20,180 nucleotides of DNA from a virus. The notes beneath the pieces are model-generated. The model searched no databases. It saw only the letters and a list, made by a program, of their open reading frames with translations, and was not told the origin of the DNA. The DNA lies in IMG/VR virus record IMGVR_UViG_3300025086_000335, positions 1 to 20,180 of that record. One strand, written 5' to 3'. Within the stretch, counting starts at the first letter, position 1; the number at the start of each line of letters is the position of its first letter. Positions 1 through 7,500 of the stretch are shown here, one piece after another. The position numbers were made by a program, and so were the translations under genes.

Positions 1-36
1 GGCCTACAAAGCCGTAATAAATAGAGGATAGACAAT

Positions 37-1341
37 ATGGGTAAACCTAGAGATTTAGCAAACGTAGTTGCTACTGGAAATATACTTGCTGACGGTGCAG
101 TAGCTCCTGCTGAATTGACAGGTGTTACGTCTACAGCAGCAGAAATAAACATACTAGATGGAGTAACTGCAACTGCAGCAGAGTTAAACTTACTTGATGG
201 TGTGACTGCTACCACTGCAGAGCTTAACCATGTTGACGGTGTTACATCTAATGTGCAGACACAGATGGACACTAAAGCTCCTGTAGCAAGCCCAACGTTT
301 ACTGGTACTGCTACTGCTCCTACTGTCAATGCCTCTACAGCCTTACAGATAGGTGGTGTAGCAGTAACAGCTACGGCTGCAGAACTAAACAAGATGGACG
401 GTGTAACTGTCAGTGCATCTGACATAAACACTGTAACAGCAAAAGCTCCTACTGCATCTCCTTCATTTACAGGCAATGCTACAATTACTGTTACTGATAA
501 CTCTGATGCCCTTACACTTATAAGCACAGATGCAGATGCAAATGTTGGCCCAGTTTTAAACCTATATAGAAATAGTGCTAGTCCTGCCGATAATGACGTA
601 TTAGGTCGTGTTCTTTTTAAAGGCGAAGATGATGCAGGGAATGAGGCTACTTTTGCTAGAATAGAAGCTATAGCAACAGATGTTAGTAATGGCAGTGAAG
701 ATGGCAGAATAGATTTTATTACTGCAAAAGATGATGCGTTTAATGTCGCTCTTAGTGTGGTAGGAGATAAAATTGGCATTGGAACAACTGTGCCTTCAAT
801 GACCTTAGATGTAGATGGATCAAGTGGTGGTAATGATATAGTAAGATTTAGTGGGCCTAATTCTGGTGGTTTAACATTCCGTAACGCCACTTCCAATGAG
901 TTTATTTTGCATACCGCAACATCAGATGCATTGATATTTGGAACAGCAGGTAACAATGAACGTATGCGTATAGACGCAAATGGTGATGCAAGTTTTACAG
1001 AAGAATTAATAGCTAAATCATATAACGAAACATATGTAAGTTTATCTGCAGGTTCTACTGTTGATATTAACAATGAAACAGGGAATGTATTTGCTTTAAC
1101 GACTAATCAAAATACAACACTTACATTTAGTAATCCACCTGCTTCAGGTACATCTTACGGTTTTACACTTAAACTTACAGCAGGTGGATCACACACTATA
1201 ACATATCCAAACTCTGTAGACTTTGCAGGTGGTACAGCCCCAGATGCTCCTGCATCAGGTGAGACTGACGTGCTTGTATTTTTTACAGTTGACGGTGGTA
1301 CTAATTGGTATGGTGCTATAGCAATAGATGCTGCAGGGTAA
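37..1341 (+). CDS. Tail fibre protein with AELN-x-x-DGV repeats
   Basis: Probable receptor-contacting tail fibre on the outside of the virion. The N-terminal third carries four 13-residue repeats of the form T-A-x-A-E-L-N-x-x-D-G-V (residues 31-43, 44-56, 57-69 and 111-123) and two copies of a K-A-P-x-A-S-P-x-F-T-G motif (80-90 and 136-146). Both are typical of trimeric beta-structured fibre shafts in marine phages. The C-terminal ~100 residues are Gly/Thr/Asn-rich and beta-like. I see no T7 gp17-type particle-binding domain and no endosialidase-type chaperone, so attachment to the tail must differ from T7. ATG at 37 follows an AGAGGAT ribosome binding site. The next gene, 21 bp downstream, also looks like an adsorption protein. 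The fibre role is clear from repeat composition; the receptor is unknown. Confidence 0.85.
   Translation: MGKPRDLANVVATGNILADGAVAPAELTGVTSTAAEINILDGVTATAAELNLLDGVTATTAELNHVDGVTSNVQTQMDTKAPVASPTFTGTATAPTVNASTALQIGGVAVTATAAELNKMDGVTVSASDINTVTAKAPTASPSFTGNATITVTDNSDALTLISTDADANVGPVLNLYRNSASPADNDVLGRVLFKGEDDAGNEATFARIEAIATDVSNGSEDGRIDFITAKDDAFNVALSVVGDKIGIGTTVPSMTLDVDGSSGGNDIVRFSGPNSGGLTFRNATSNEFILHTATSDALIFGTAGNNERMRIDANGDASFTEELIAKSYNETYVSLSAGSTVDINNETGNVFALTTNQNTTLTFSNPPASGTSYGFTLKLTAGGSHTITYPNSVDFAGGTAPDAPASGETDVLVFFTVDGGTNWYGAIAIDAAG
127..243 (+). repeat. Three tandem 39-bp units encoding 13-aa fibre repeats
   Basis: Three head-to-tail in-frame units encode 13-residue repeats ending in D-G-V. 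A fourth diverged unit lies at 367-405. Repetition is clear in the protein and only partial in the DNA, which suggests old duplications. Such repeats allow fibre length to change by recombination. Confidence 0.8.
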
Positions 1342-1362
1342 TTAGTAGGTAAGGTATAAAGT

Positions 1363-2826
1363 ATGGCTATAAATTGGGCTAGAACAATGTTCGGTGCTGC
1401 AGGTGCAGGTGGCAGTAATGAATGGTATGTACAAGGAAGAGCATATGGTAATCCTCCATATTCTTACTTTGCTAATAGGTATAACAATGTAATTGTAAAT
1501 CAAAATACAGGAAATATTTACACACTAAGAGTTCACAGTAGACCTGGAGTAAGTAACGAAAGATATTGGGATGAGTGGTCAGCAGATGGAAAAAATATTA
1601 AGTCTGCTAGTGGGATAACAAATCAAGCAAATAAAGTATATGTTGGTTATCCTAAAATAGATCACGACACGTCAAATACTTACGACTTTATAGAACCTTC
1701 TGGGCAAACAGGAGCATCATCTACTAGATACACAGATGTCGGAAGTGGTTCTAGTCCGTATGGTAATTATAGAAATTTTAATAGTGCATATCTTTATAGT
1801 GGGGGTTATTGGAATAATAGTTCAAATGTTAAAACTTATAATATAGGCAATAGAACATATCAAGCTAAAGGTTCTAACAATCAAGGGGGTGCTGTAGGAT
1901 CTTGGCAACACACGTCTTCTAGTTACCCTTTCAGTTTAGTTCCAGGTCATTATAACACTTACAATAGTACTCCAGGTGGGGGCAGCTTTGTTGAAATGTT
2001 TCCTATAAACCCTGCTAGTCAAAGCACAGATCACTTAGTATGGCACTCTTCAAATTATCACACTTACGGTTACAGATTAGATAGTAATTTACACACAACA
2101 GGAACAAACAATGCGTTTAGTTATCCATCAGGTTCACTTAACCAATACTGGGCTACTGGGGCAATTGATAGAGATAATGACACAATTTATATGGCAAAGT
2201 CCACTCAAATTTGGCAGTGGAATTACTCAACTAATGCTAGAAAACTATGGACTGTACAAGGTCTGACTGGGAATCCCAGATTACAATCTAATTGGTTACA
2301 TGTTCAGAATGGTTATTTATATCATTTTTTACCTACAAGTTCAGGAGGTTTACACCTTTTAAAAATGGATACTAGTGATATTAGTTCTAGCCCACAAGCT
2401 TATTTAATTAAGGATACTTCAGGATATGGAGCACCAGGAAATAATTATATAGCAAACCAAGAAGGATTCTTAGTAGAAGGACCGAATACTTATTTAGGTG
2501 ACACTGACTTACTTGCTTTAGGATTTTCTAACTATGACAGTACCTCCAGTGGCTCTCAACAAAATTCAAACTTAGCTATCGTTAAGTGGGATAACATACC
2601 TGAAATTGCAACTCATGGAAATAATATAAGTGTTGCAAGTGCTAGTCTATCGTTATCAGGTGGAAATTCGTTTGGAACAAGTGGAAATTCTACAAACAGA
2701 GGAAGCAATGGTTTATCTAATCAGTATCAAAATGCTCCAAACAATTCAACTGCTTACTTTAGTAGTGTTACTTTTCCTTCTCAAGGGGGTAATCCTAGCA
2801 CTAGTGTAGGTCCACTAAATTTATAA
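1363..2826 (+). CDS. Putative tail/adsorption protein, Tyr/Asn/Ser/Gly-rich
   Basis: No family recognised. The 487-residue product is rich in Tyr, Asn, Ser, Gly and Trp, poor in Lys, and has no Cys that I noticed. It has no signal peptide and no membrane segment. The many short Tyr/Trp-Asn-Gly-Ser stretches look like beta-strands with turns, as in beta-propeller or pectin-lyase-like phage receptor-binding proteins. The last ~70 residues are low-complexity Ser/Asn/Gly/Gln. It lies directly behind the tail fibre (RBS AAGGT, ATG at 1363) and before the 2OG oxygenases, so a second fibre, fibre tip or adhesin is the best guess. The assignment rests on position and composition only. A promoter for the next genes starts a few bases after its stop. 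Confidence 0.6.
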   Translation: MAINWARTMFGAAGAGGSNEWYVQGRAYGNPPYSYFANRYNNVIVNQNTGNIYTLRVHSRPGVSNERYWDEWSADGKNIKSASGITNQANKVYVGYPKIDHDTSNTYDFIEPSGQTGASSTRYTDVGSGSSPYGNYRNFNSAYLYSGGYWNNSSNVKTYNIGNRTYQAKGSNNQGGAVGSWQHTSSSYPFSLVPGHYNTYNSTPGGGSFVEMFPINPASQSTDHLVWHSSNYHTYGYRLDSNLHTTGTNNAFSYPSGSLNQYWATGAIDRDNDTIYMAKSTQIWQWNYSTNARKLWTVQGLTGNPRLQSNWLHVQNGYLYHFLPTSSGGLHLLKMDTSDISSSPQAYLIKDTSGYGAPGNNYIANQEGFLVEGPNTYLGDTDLLALGFSNYDSTSSGSQQNSNLAIVKWDNIPEIATHGNNISVASASLSLSGGNSFGTSGNSTNRGSNGLSNQYQNAPNNSTAYFSSVTFPSQGGNPSTSVGPLNL

Positions 2827-2831
2827 AATGA

Positions 2832-2860
2832 TTGGCTTTTATTTTTTTGTTTGGTACAAT
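2832..2860 (+). promoter_or_regulatory. Sigma70-like promoter for the 2OG oxygenase pair
   Basis: A -35 TTGGCT (2832-2837, 4/6 to consensus) and a -10 TACAAT (2855-2860, 5/6) are separated by 17 bp. Transcription would begin near 2866-2868, about 25 nt before the ATG of the first oxygenase gene. It is one of few intergenic gaps on this arm, which supports a real promoter. Confidence 0.55.
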
Positions 2861-2882
2861 GACTTGTTATCAAACAAAGGAG
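2842..2882 (+). promoter_or_regulatory. RBS-sequestering hairpin before the 2OG genes
   Basis: Arms 2842-2856 and 2868-2882 form 15 consecutive base pairs (four are G-U wobbles) around an 11-nt loop. The core TTTGTTTG/CAAACAAA is a perfect 8-bp inverted repeat. The 3' arm contains the whole Shine-Dalgarno AAAGGAG (2876-2882), 9 nt before the ATG. Read-through transcripts would hide the SD. Transcripts from the promoter at 2832-2860 start inside the loop and lack the 5' arm. No U-run follows, so it is not a terminator. Confidence 0.55.
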
Positions 2883-2891
2883 AATTGACAT

Positions 2892-3548
2892 ATGATCGAA
2901 CTAGATAAAAAAGAAAAAGTACATCCAAACAGAGTTGAAGTTTTACCACAATATTTTTATAGATTTTTGTGTGATAAATCTACTACAGAAAAATCTTTAG
3001 ACGTGTTAAAAAACATGGACTATCATCCAAACATAAAAAATGAAACTTCTTTTGATCATAGACTTGAAAGAAATGAAGAGTTAAAAGATTTATTTATTTT
3101 TTTTGAACACTGTTTAAATGAAGTTAAAGAAGATTTATATATGGAGTGTGACGAGTTAAAAATTACTCAAGCATGGGCTAACAAATCCACAGAAAATCAA
3201 AACCACCATTGGCACAATCACCCAAATTCTTTTTTAAGTGCAGTGTTTTATTTAACTGACTCACCCATGCCCACTACTTTTGCTATAGGAGATATTTGGA
3301 GTCCTCAAAAAAACTTTAGTGGTAACTTAGATTTAAATGTAAGATCGCAAGTTGCCCCTATATACCATAAAGAAGACACCGTAGCAGGTAATTTAGTTTT
3401 ATTTCCTTCAGTCGTAGACCACTGTGTTGATTCTTTACACGAAGGTATGGAAGATAGATACACAATTTCTTTTAACACTTTTCCAGAAGGTACTATTGGA
3501 AGCTATGGATCACTGGCAGGTTTGACTATTAAAGTGGATAATAGTTAA
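2892..3548 (+). CDS. 2OG-Fe(II) oxygenase, phage type (TIGR02466-like)
   Basis: Predicted cytosolic Fe(II)- and 2-oxoglutarate-dependent dioxygenase with a double-stranded beta-helix fold. The metal-site block is H-H-W-H-N-H-P-N-S (105-113), followed by the strand L-S-A-V-F-Y-L (115-121). The distal block L-F-P-S-x-x-x-H (170-177) supplies the last His, and R189-Y-T-I-S-F-N195 supplies the 2OG-binding Arg and the closing strand. These are the hallmarks of the putative 2OG-Fe(II) oxygenases common in cyanophages and other marine phages. The length of 218 residues is normal for the group. ATG at 2892 has a strong SD, AAAGGAG. The substrate is unknown; the place beside fibre genes makes a virion protein, host surface molecule or metabolite possible. 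It is followed after 1 bp by a second, different oxygenase. The DNA is more A+T-rich than the replication arm, hinting at acquisition. Confidence 0.8.
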   Translation: MIELDKKEKVHPNRVEVLPQYFYRFLCDKSTTEKSLDVLKNMDYHPNIKNETSFDHRLERNEELKDLFIFFEHCLNEVKEDLYMECDELKITQAWANKSTENQNHHWHNHPNSFLSAVFYLTDSPMPTTFAIGDIWSPQKNFSGNLDLNVRSQVAPIYHKEDTVAGNLVLFPSVVDHCVDSLHEGMEDRYTISFNTFPEGTIGSYGSLAGLTIKVDNS

Positions 3549-3549
3549 T

Positions 3550-4104
3550 ATGCTAAAAAATTATATAAAAAAATATCAGCTATTAAGTAAACAACAGAGC
3601 AAAGATATTATAGTTGAACATAAAAATGCACCTTGGCAAAAACATACTTGGAATAAAAACGTAGATAATTCTAATCAGTCCAAAGATAAAGACCCTGAAG
3701 TTTTATATATGGATCAGAAGTGGGCTTTTGTTATATACAAAAGTTTAGAAAAAAGTATACATGATTATTTTACAACTGTTTCTGATGGTAGTATGTACAC
3801 AAAAACTTTTTCTACACCTCGTTTTAATAAGTATGATGTAGAACAAAAAATGGATTATCATGTAGATCATATTCATAGTTTATTTGATGGTCAACACAGA
3901 GGTATTCCAATATTAAGCATAATTACTTTGTTAAATGAAGATTACAAAGGTGGTGAATTTTGCTTTAAACTGGATGGTAAAGAAGTAGAGTACAAATTAA
4001 AAACAGGAGAGTGTTTAATATGGCCTTCCTTGTTTATGTACCCACACTATGTAAAGCCTGTTACAGAGGGTACACGTCAAAGTTTTGTAGTATGGGCTTT
4101 TTAA
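3550..4104 (+). CDS. Prolyl 4-hydroxylase-like (PKHD-type) 2OG-Fe(II) oxygenase
   Basis: Predicted Fe(II)/2OG dioxygenase of the P4H/PiuC-like branch. The iron triad is visible as H104-V-D106 and H166 (in Y-P-H-Y-V-K-P), and the 2OG-binding Arg is R176 in G-T-R-Q-S-F-V-V-W. The central strand L-L-N-E-D-Y-K-G-G-E-F (127-137) is the typical Y-x-G-G-E-L turn of this family. All catalytic residues are present, so the enzyme should be active. It starts one base after the stop of the preceding oxygenase and has no clear SD of its own, so it is probably translated by coupling. The two enzymes differ in sequence and are not recent duplicates. In cyanophages such enzymes are often next to tail genes; the target is not known here. 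Confidence 0.8.
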   Translation: MLKNYIKKYQLLSKQQSKDIIVEHKNAPWQKHTWNKNVDNSNQSKDKDPEVLYMDQKWAFVIYKSLEKSIHDYFTTVSDGSMYTKTFSTPRFNKYDVEQKMDYHVDHIHSLFDGQHRGIPILSIITLLNEDYKGGEFCFKLDGKEVEYKLKTGECLIWPSLFMYPHYVKPVTEGTRQSFVVWAF

Positions 4105-4118
4105 AAAATATTTTCAAT

Positions 4119-4159
4119 AAAAACAGTATTAGGCTAATAAGGTAAAAACATTAGGGCAG
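4119..4159 (+). repeat. 41-bp direct repeat, upstream copy (start codon lost)
   Basis: Identical to 4545-4585 except at one base (40/41). That one difference, G4154 against T4580, turns the ATG of the downstream copy into AGG. It therefore looks like a duplicated 5' leader (RBS AAGGT plus start) of the 1101-aa virion protein gene. Reading on in the same frame gives only nine more codons before TAG. Confidence 0.9.
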
Positions 4160-4311
4160 AACTTACATCTTTTACGCAATAGCCTAACATCTTGTATTCA
4201 AAGACTTGAGTACCTATAGTATAGAACAGGCTGTAAAGTTTGTAGTACAAGCAACAGTCATAACTATGCAACACAGGGGTACATATACCCCTACAACCCA
4301 ATAGGTAACAA

Positions 4312-4341
4312 ATGACAAGTATTGTAGTATTTTTGTATATT
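4312..4341 (+). promoter_or_regulatory. Possible sigma70-like promoter before the 1101-aa gene
   Basis: ATGACA (4312-4317, 5/6 to the -35) and TATATT (4336-4341, 5/6 to the -10) are 18 bp apart. It would give a leader of about 230 nt before 4579. The caveat is that the same bases would be the start of a possible small membrane-protein gene, and T-rich membrane-coding DNA often mimics promoters. Only one of the two readings need be true. Confidence 0.3.
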
Positions 4342-4527
4342 TTAATTTTGGTTCTAAATTCTCTTTGCACTTCCACAAGGATAAGAAAGAGAGTTGGCAA
4401 GTTTTATCACGCAAGTTTGAAGTGTTTTGGTATAACACAGAAGACTCCACTGTTAACGTTGAGTCCCTGGGAGAGGGTAATGCCTAAACGAACAAGACTT
4501 TTATACCTCATTAAATCATTTACTTAG
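4312..4527 (+). CDS. Possible small single-pass membrane protein (holin-like?)
   Basis: A 71-residue open frame from ATG with a ribosome binding site (AATAGGT, 5 nt before ATG) very like that of the gene at 8670. Residues 3-18 are almost wholly hydrophobic (Ile/Val/Phe/Leu), followed by a Thr/Arg/Lys-rich stretch with R-I-R-K-R near residues 23-27. This fits an inner-membrane anchor with positive-inside topology. The C-terminal half is basic and unremarkable. No holin or spanin is visible elsewhere in the window, so a lysis role is conceivable but unproved. Its codon use includes AGG, CTG and TTG, somewhat unlike its neighbours. It lies in the segment bracketed by the 41-bp repeats. It could equally be a chance frame. 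Confidence 0.3.
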   Translation: MTSIVVFLYILILVLNSLCTSTRIRKRVGKFYHASLKCFGITQKTPLLTLSPWERVMPKRTRLLYLIKSFT

Positions 4528-4544
4528 ATGTAAATAAAAAATCA

Positions 4545-4585
4545 AAAAACAGTATTAGGCTAATAAGGTAAAAACATTATGGCAG
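4545..4585 (+). repeat. 41-bp direct repeat, downstream copy (functional leader)
   Basis: The second copy, 426 bp downstream of the first. It carries the RBS (AAGGT, 4566-4570) and the ATG (4579) of the 1101-aa protein gene. A phage-polymerase promoter-like role of the shared TTAGGCTAATAAGG core is possible, but I see no further copies in the window. Confidence 0.9.
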
Positions 4586-7500
4586 TAATAAAAGAAGTAA
4601 ACAATCCATCAGCAGGGACAGTACTTAATGCAGATAATAGTCCTGGTCTAGCTGCAGAAATAGCAGCAGGTAATCCTGGTCTTACAGGTGTTACTGTAAA
4701 TGCTCAAGGAAATTACGAGTACGATGGTGTTGAGCTTACATCTGCAGGGGGTACTACTACTGTTGTAGACCTAAATTTAGCAACTGCTGAAGATAAAGCT
4801 GCTATCAAAGAACTTGCTGAGTTAACATTTTTGGCTCAAACTACTGGGGTAAATTCAAACACACTCAATGCTGCCTATGAAAAACTAGGTCTTGATCCAA
4901 ATGATACTACAGTTTCTTCTACTTCTAATAAAATTTTAGAGGCTTCAGGATATACACCTGGAGTTACTAACGGATTCTTTGATGGTGTAGGTGGTTACAC
5001 TGGTACTGACCAAGGTATTAATATTCTTATTGACAGGTATAAGGATATGCCCACTGATGAAGACTTGATAGCTGCAGGACTAGATCCTTCAGAATACACT
5101 GCTGTCCACAGTAATGCAGCAGAAGCTTTTTACGTAGAAGAAAAATTACTGGAAATGGGTCTTTCATCTGCAAATACCAACGCTGTTATGGGATCTACTG
5201 CAGGGTTTCTTGGAGGAAATTTAAGTTCTTTGGGTATGCAAGGAGCTACAAACATCCAAGATGTTCGTGATGAAAGTGATAGACTTTCAGGAACAAACAA
5301 CAGCGAAAAGTTTTTAGACATCTATGAGTGGGATTTACTAAAGAAAAAGAAACCATTGAAACCAAAAGTACCTGGGTCAAGTGGTTTAACTGGAAACGTA
5401 AGTGGGATTAACCCCCCAGGTGGAGGTCAAATAACTGGAGGAAATGCAGGAAGTTTTGGTAATCCTGCTTATGTTAGTACTCCTCTTATTGGTAACGCTA
5501 CACCTATCTACGACACAGGACTAACTGGCTTATCAGAAGTAACTCTTCCTAACTATTCTCAGGGTCTTCAAAACCAAGAAACAGAGTTTACAAACAGAGC
5601 AGCAACACAACAAAGTTACTATCAACCACAGACACAAACAGAGAAAGAAGCTTTAGCTGCTAGTGATCCAAACTATACTGCTCCTGCCTTTGAGAATGTT
5701 TTATACAGAAATAGATTTGGTATGACTCAGTACATCCAACACATTGATGGTGTGCCTAGTCAGCCTATTCCTCCTGGTTACTTTAGAGTAACAGGCTTTG
5801 GAACTGAGGACCAAGGGGCTGCTGCTACTGGAGGAAACCAGGGTGGAATGATACAAGGATTTAATGATGGAGCTATCGTAAACCCTGCAATAAACTTTCA
5901 ACCTGGTGGTGCTGTTGTTGAACAGGATGGTGTATACAGGATCAAGTATCCTGATGGAACATATTCTCAGGGCTATGACACAGCCAATAATGCAGCCAAC
6001 GCACTTAATATGGGTATGTCTAAGCTTGGTCTACCAGACTATAACACCTACCTTACTAATCAAGGTATTGATAGAAACCTTCCTGGTTATGATGAGACAC
6101 AGTACAGAAATATGTATCAGGCTTATGTCCAAGATCCTGCTACTTTACAAAATATTAAAGATCAAGCTGCTGCAAAAGAAAAAGAAGATCTACCTCCCCA
6201 AACTGGGGGAATAAATCAAGGTCAACCTACAGAACAGACAACAGTTACTAGTGACGATCTAGCCCAGGCTCAAAGGGATCTCGTAGCCCAGGCTACTGTA
6301 GCTCCTGGTGGTTCTGTCGCTGCTGCACCTACTTCTTATATTAATCCTAATGCGTATGGTACGGTTACTGAGTCAACTGCAGGTCAAGCTATTGGTGTAG
6401 CTCCTATGGTGAGGAAAGATCAAGTAGCTCAGATTGGTACAGCTACAACTGCTGATGTTCCACAAAAGATTGGTGCAGGGCAAGTAGATGCTCAACAAGC
6501 CTACAGTGATATTCAGAATGCTACTGCAGGTATGGATGCTGCACAACTTAGTGCGCCTACAAAAACTATTGATGCTCAACAACAAGTTGGAACTTCTGTT
6601 TCAGGGCTTACTGAAGCAACAGGAACGTCCACTGATGTTACCAAACCAGACGCAAGAACTGTAGAAAAAATTGATGGAACTAGTGAACTTGTTTCTGGTA
6701 CTGGTGTAGATCAAACAAAAGTAGGACAAGCTTTCGGAACTGGTGAGGTACAAGCTGCATCAGTTCAGAATGAGTTAGCAAATCTTATGGCTCAGTTTGA
6801 TGATGGTCAAACACCTGCTTGGGCTGCAGGATCTATGAGGGCTGCATCACAGATGCTTGCTGCCAGAGGTCTTGGAGCTTCTAGTTTAGCAGGTCAGGCT
6901 GTGATCCAGGCTGCTATGGAAGCTGCTCTACCTATCGCTCAGATTGATGCAAGCAACAAACAGCAAGTAGCTTTAGTTAAAGCAGAACAAAGAGCTAAGT
7001 TTTTACAGCTAGACTTTGATCAAGAATTTCAAGCAAAGGTTGTCAATGCTTCTAAGATTTCTGAGATTGCTAACATAAACTTTAGTTCTGAACAGCAGAT
7101 TGCTCTTGAAAATTCTAAGGCTGCTAACACTATGGAGTTGCAGAACTTAACGAATGAGCAAGCATTGATTATGGCAGAGGCTGCTGCGCTATCTCAGTTA
7201 GATACACAGAACCTAAACAATAGACAACAGGCTGCAGTTCAGAATGCTCAGAACTTTCTGCAAGTAGATATGTCAAATCTTTCAAACTCGCAGCAGACAG
7301 CCCTATTTAAACAGCAATCTTTAATTAGTTCTATACTTTCTGATCAGGCTGCAGCTAATGCTGCTCAACAATTTAACGCTACCTCAGAGAACCAGACTAA
7401 TCAGTTCTTTGCTAACCTTGCAGCCTCAGTAAATCAGTTCAATGCTGCTCAGATTAATGCTATGAAACAGTTTAATGCTGACGAAGTAAATAGTTTACTG

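Larger units (their letters stand above)
4160..4544. other. Segment bracketed by the 41-bp repeats, with several hairpins
   Basis: This is most of the only long gap on the + arm (4105-4578). It has several good inverted repeats: 4194-4201/4206-4213 (8 pairs, one G-U, AGAC loop), AGGGGTA/TACCCCT at 4275-4281/4286-4292 (7 bp, 4-nt loop), and 4443-4450/4458-4465 (7 of 8 pairs, 7-nt loop). TTAGGCTA in the first repeat copy (4129-4136) can also pair with TAGCCTAA at 4180-4187. No hairpin has a U-run. The segment may hold a structured RNA, a small membrane-protein gene (4312-4527), or both. I do not recognise tRNA, tmRNA or group I intron signatures. Confidence 0.4.

Noticed and set aside
1-31. End of an upstream gene
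   Set aside because: All three + frames reach a stop (15-17, 22-24 and 29-31). The frame ending at 31 fits the spacing best, but too little remains to choose or name it.
4134-4450. Two open frames on the - strand in the repeat-flanked gap
   Set aside because: The longer one begins with TTG, neither has a convincing RBS, and the composition is erratic (Cys/Tyr-rich). They oppose all neighbouring genes.
4160-4544. Possible group I intron, tRNA or tmRNA
   Set aside because: I found no conserved intron core, no T-loop with matching acceptor stem and no tag-like frame; only isolated hairpins.
4119-4585. CRISPR array or transposon ends
   Set aside because: Only two repeat copies, 426 bp apart, in direct orientation, and one is a gene leader. 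No transposase or terminal inverted repeats.
5906-6214. 102-aa + strand open frame inside the large virion gene
   Set aside because: Shadow frame within the 1101-aa gene, with no RBS and an unlikely composition. The same holds for the - strand frames at 5130, 5701, 6373, 7818, 8676, 15636 and 16182 and the + strand frames at 14676, 17909, 19018, 19247 and 19546.
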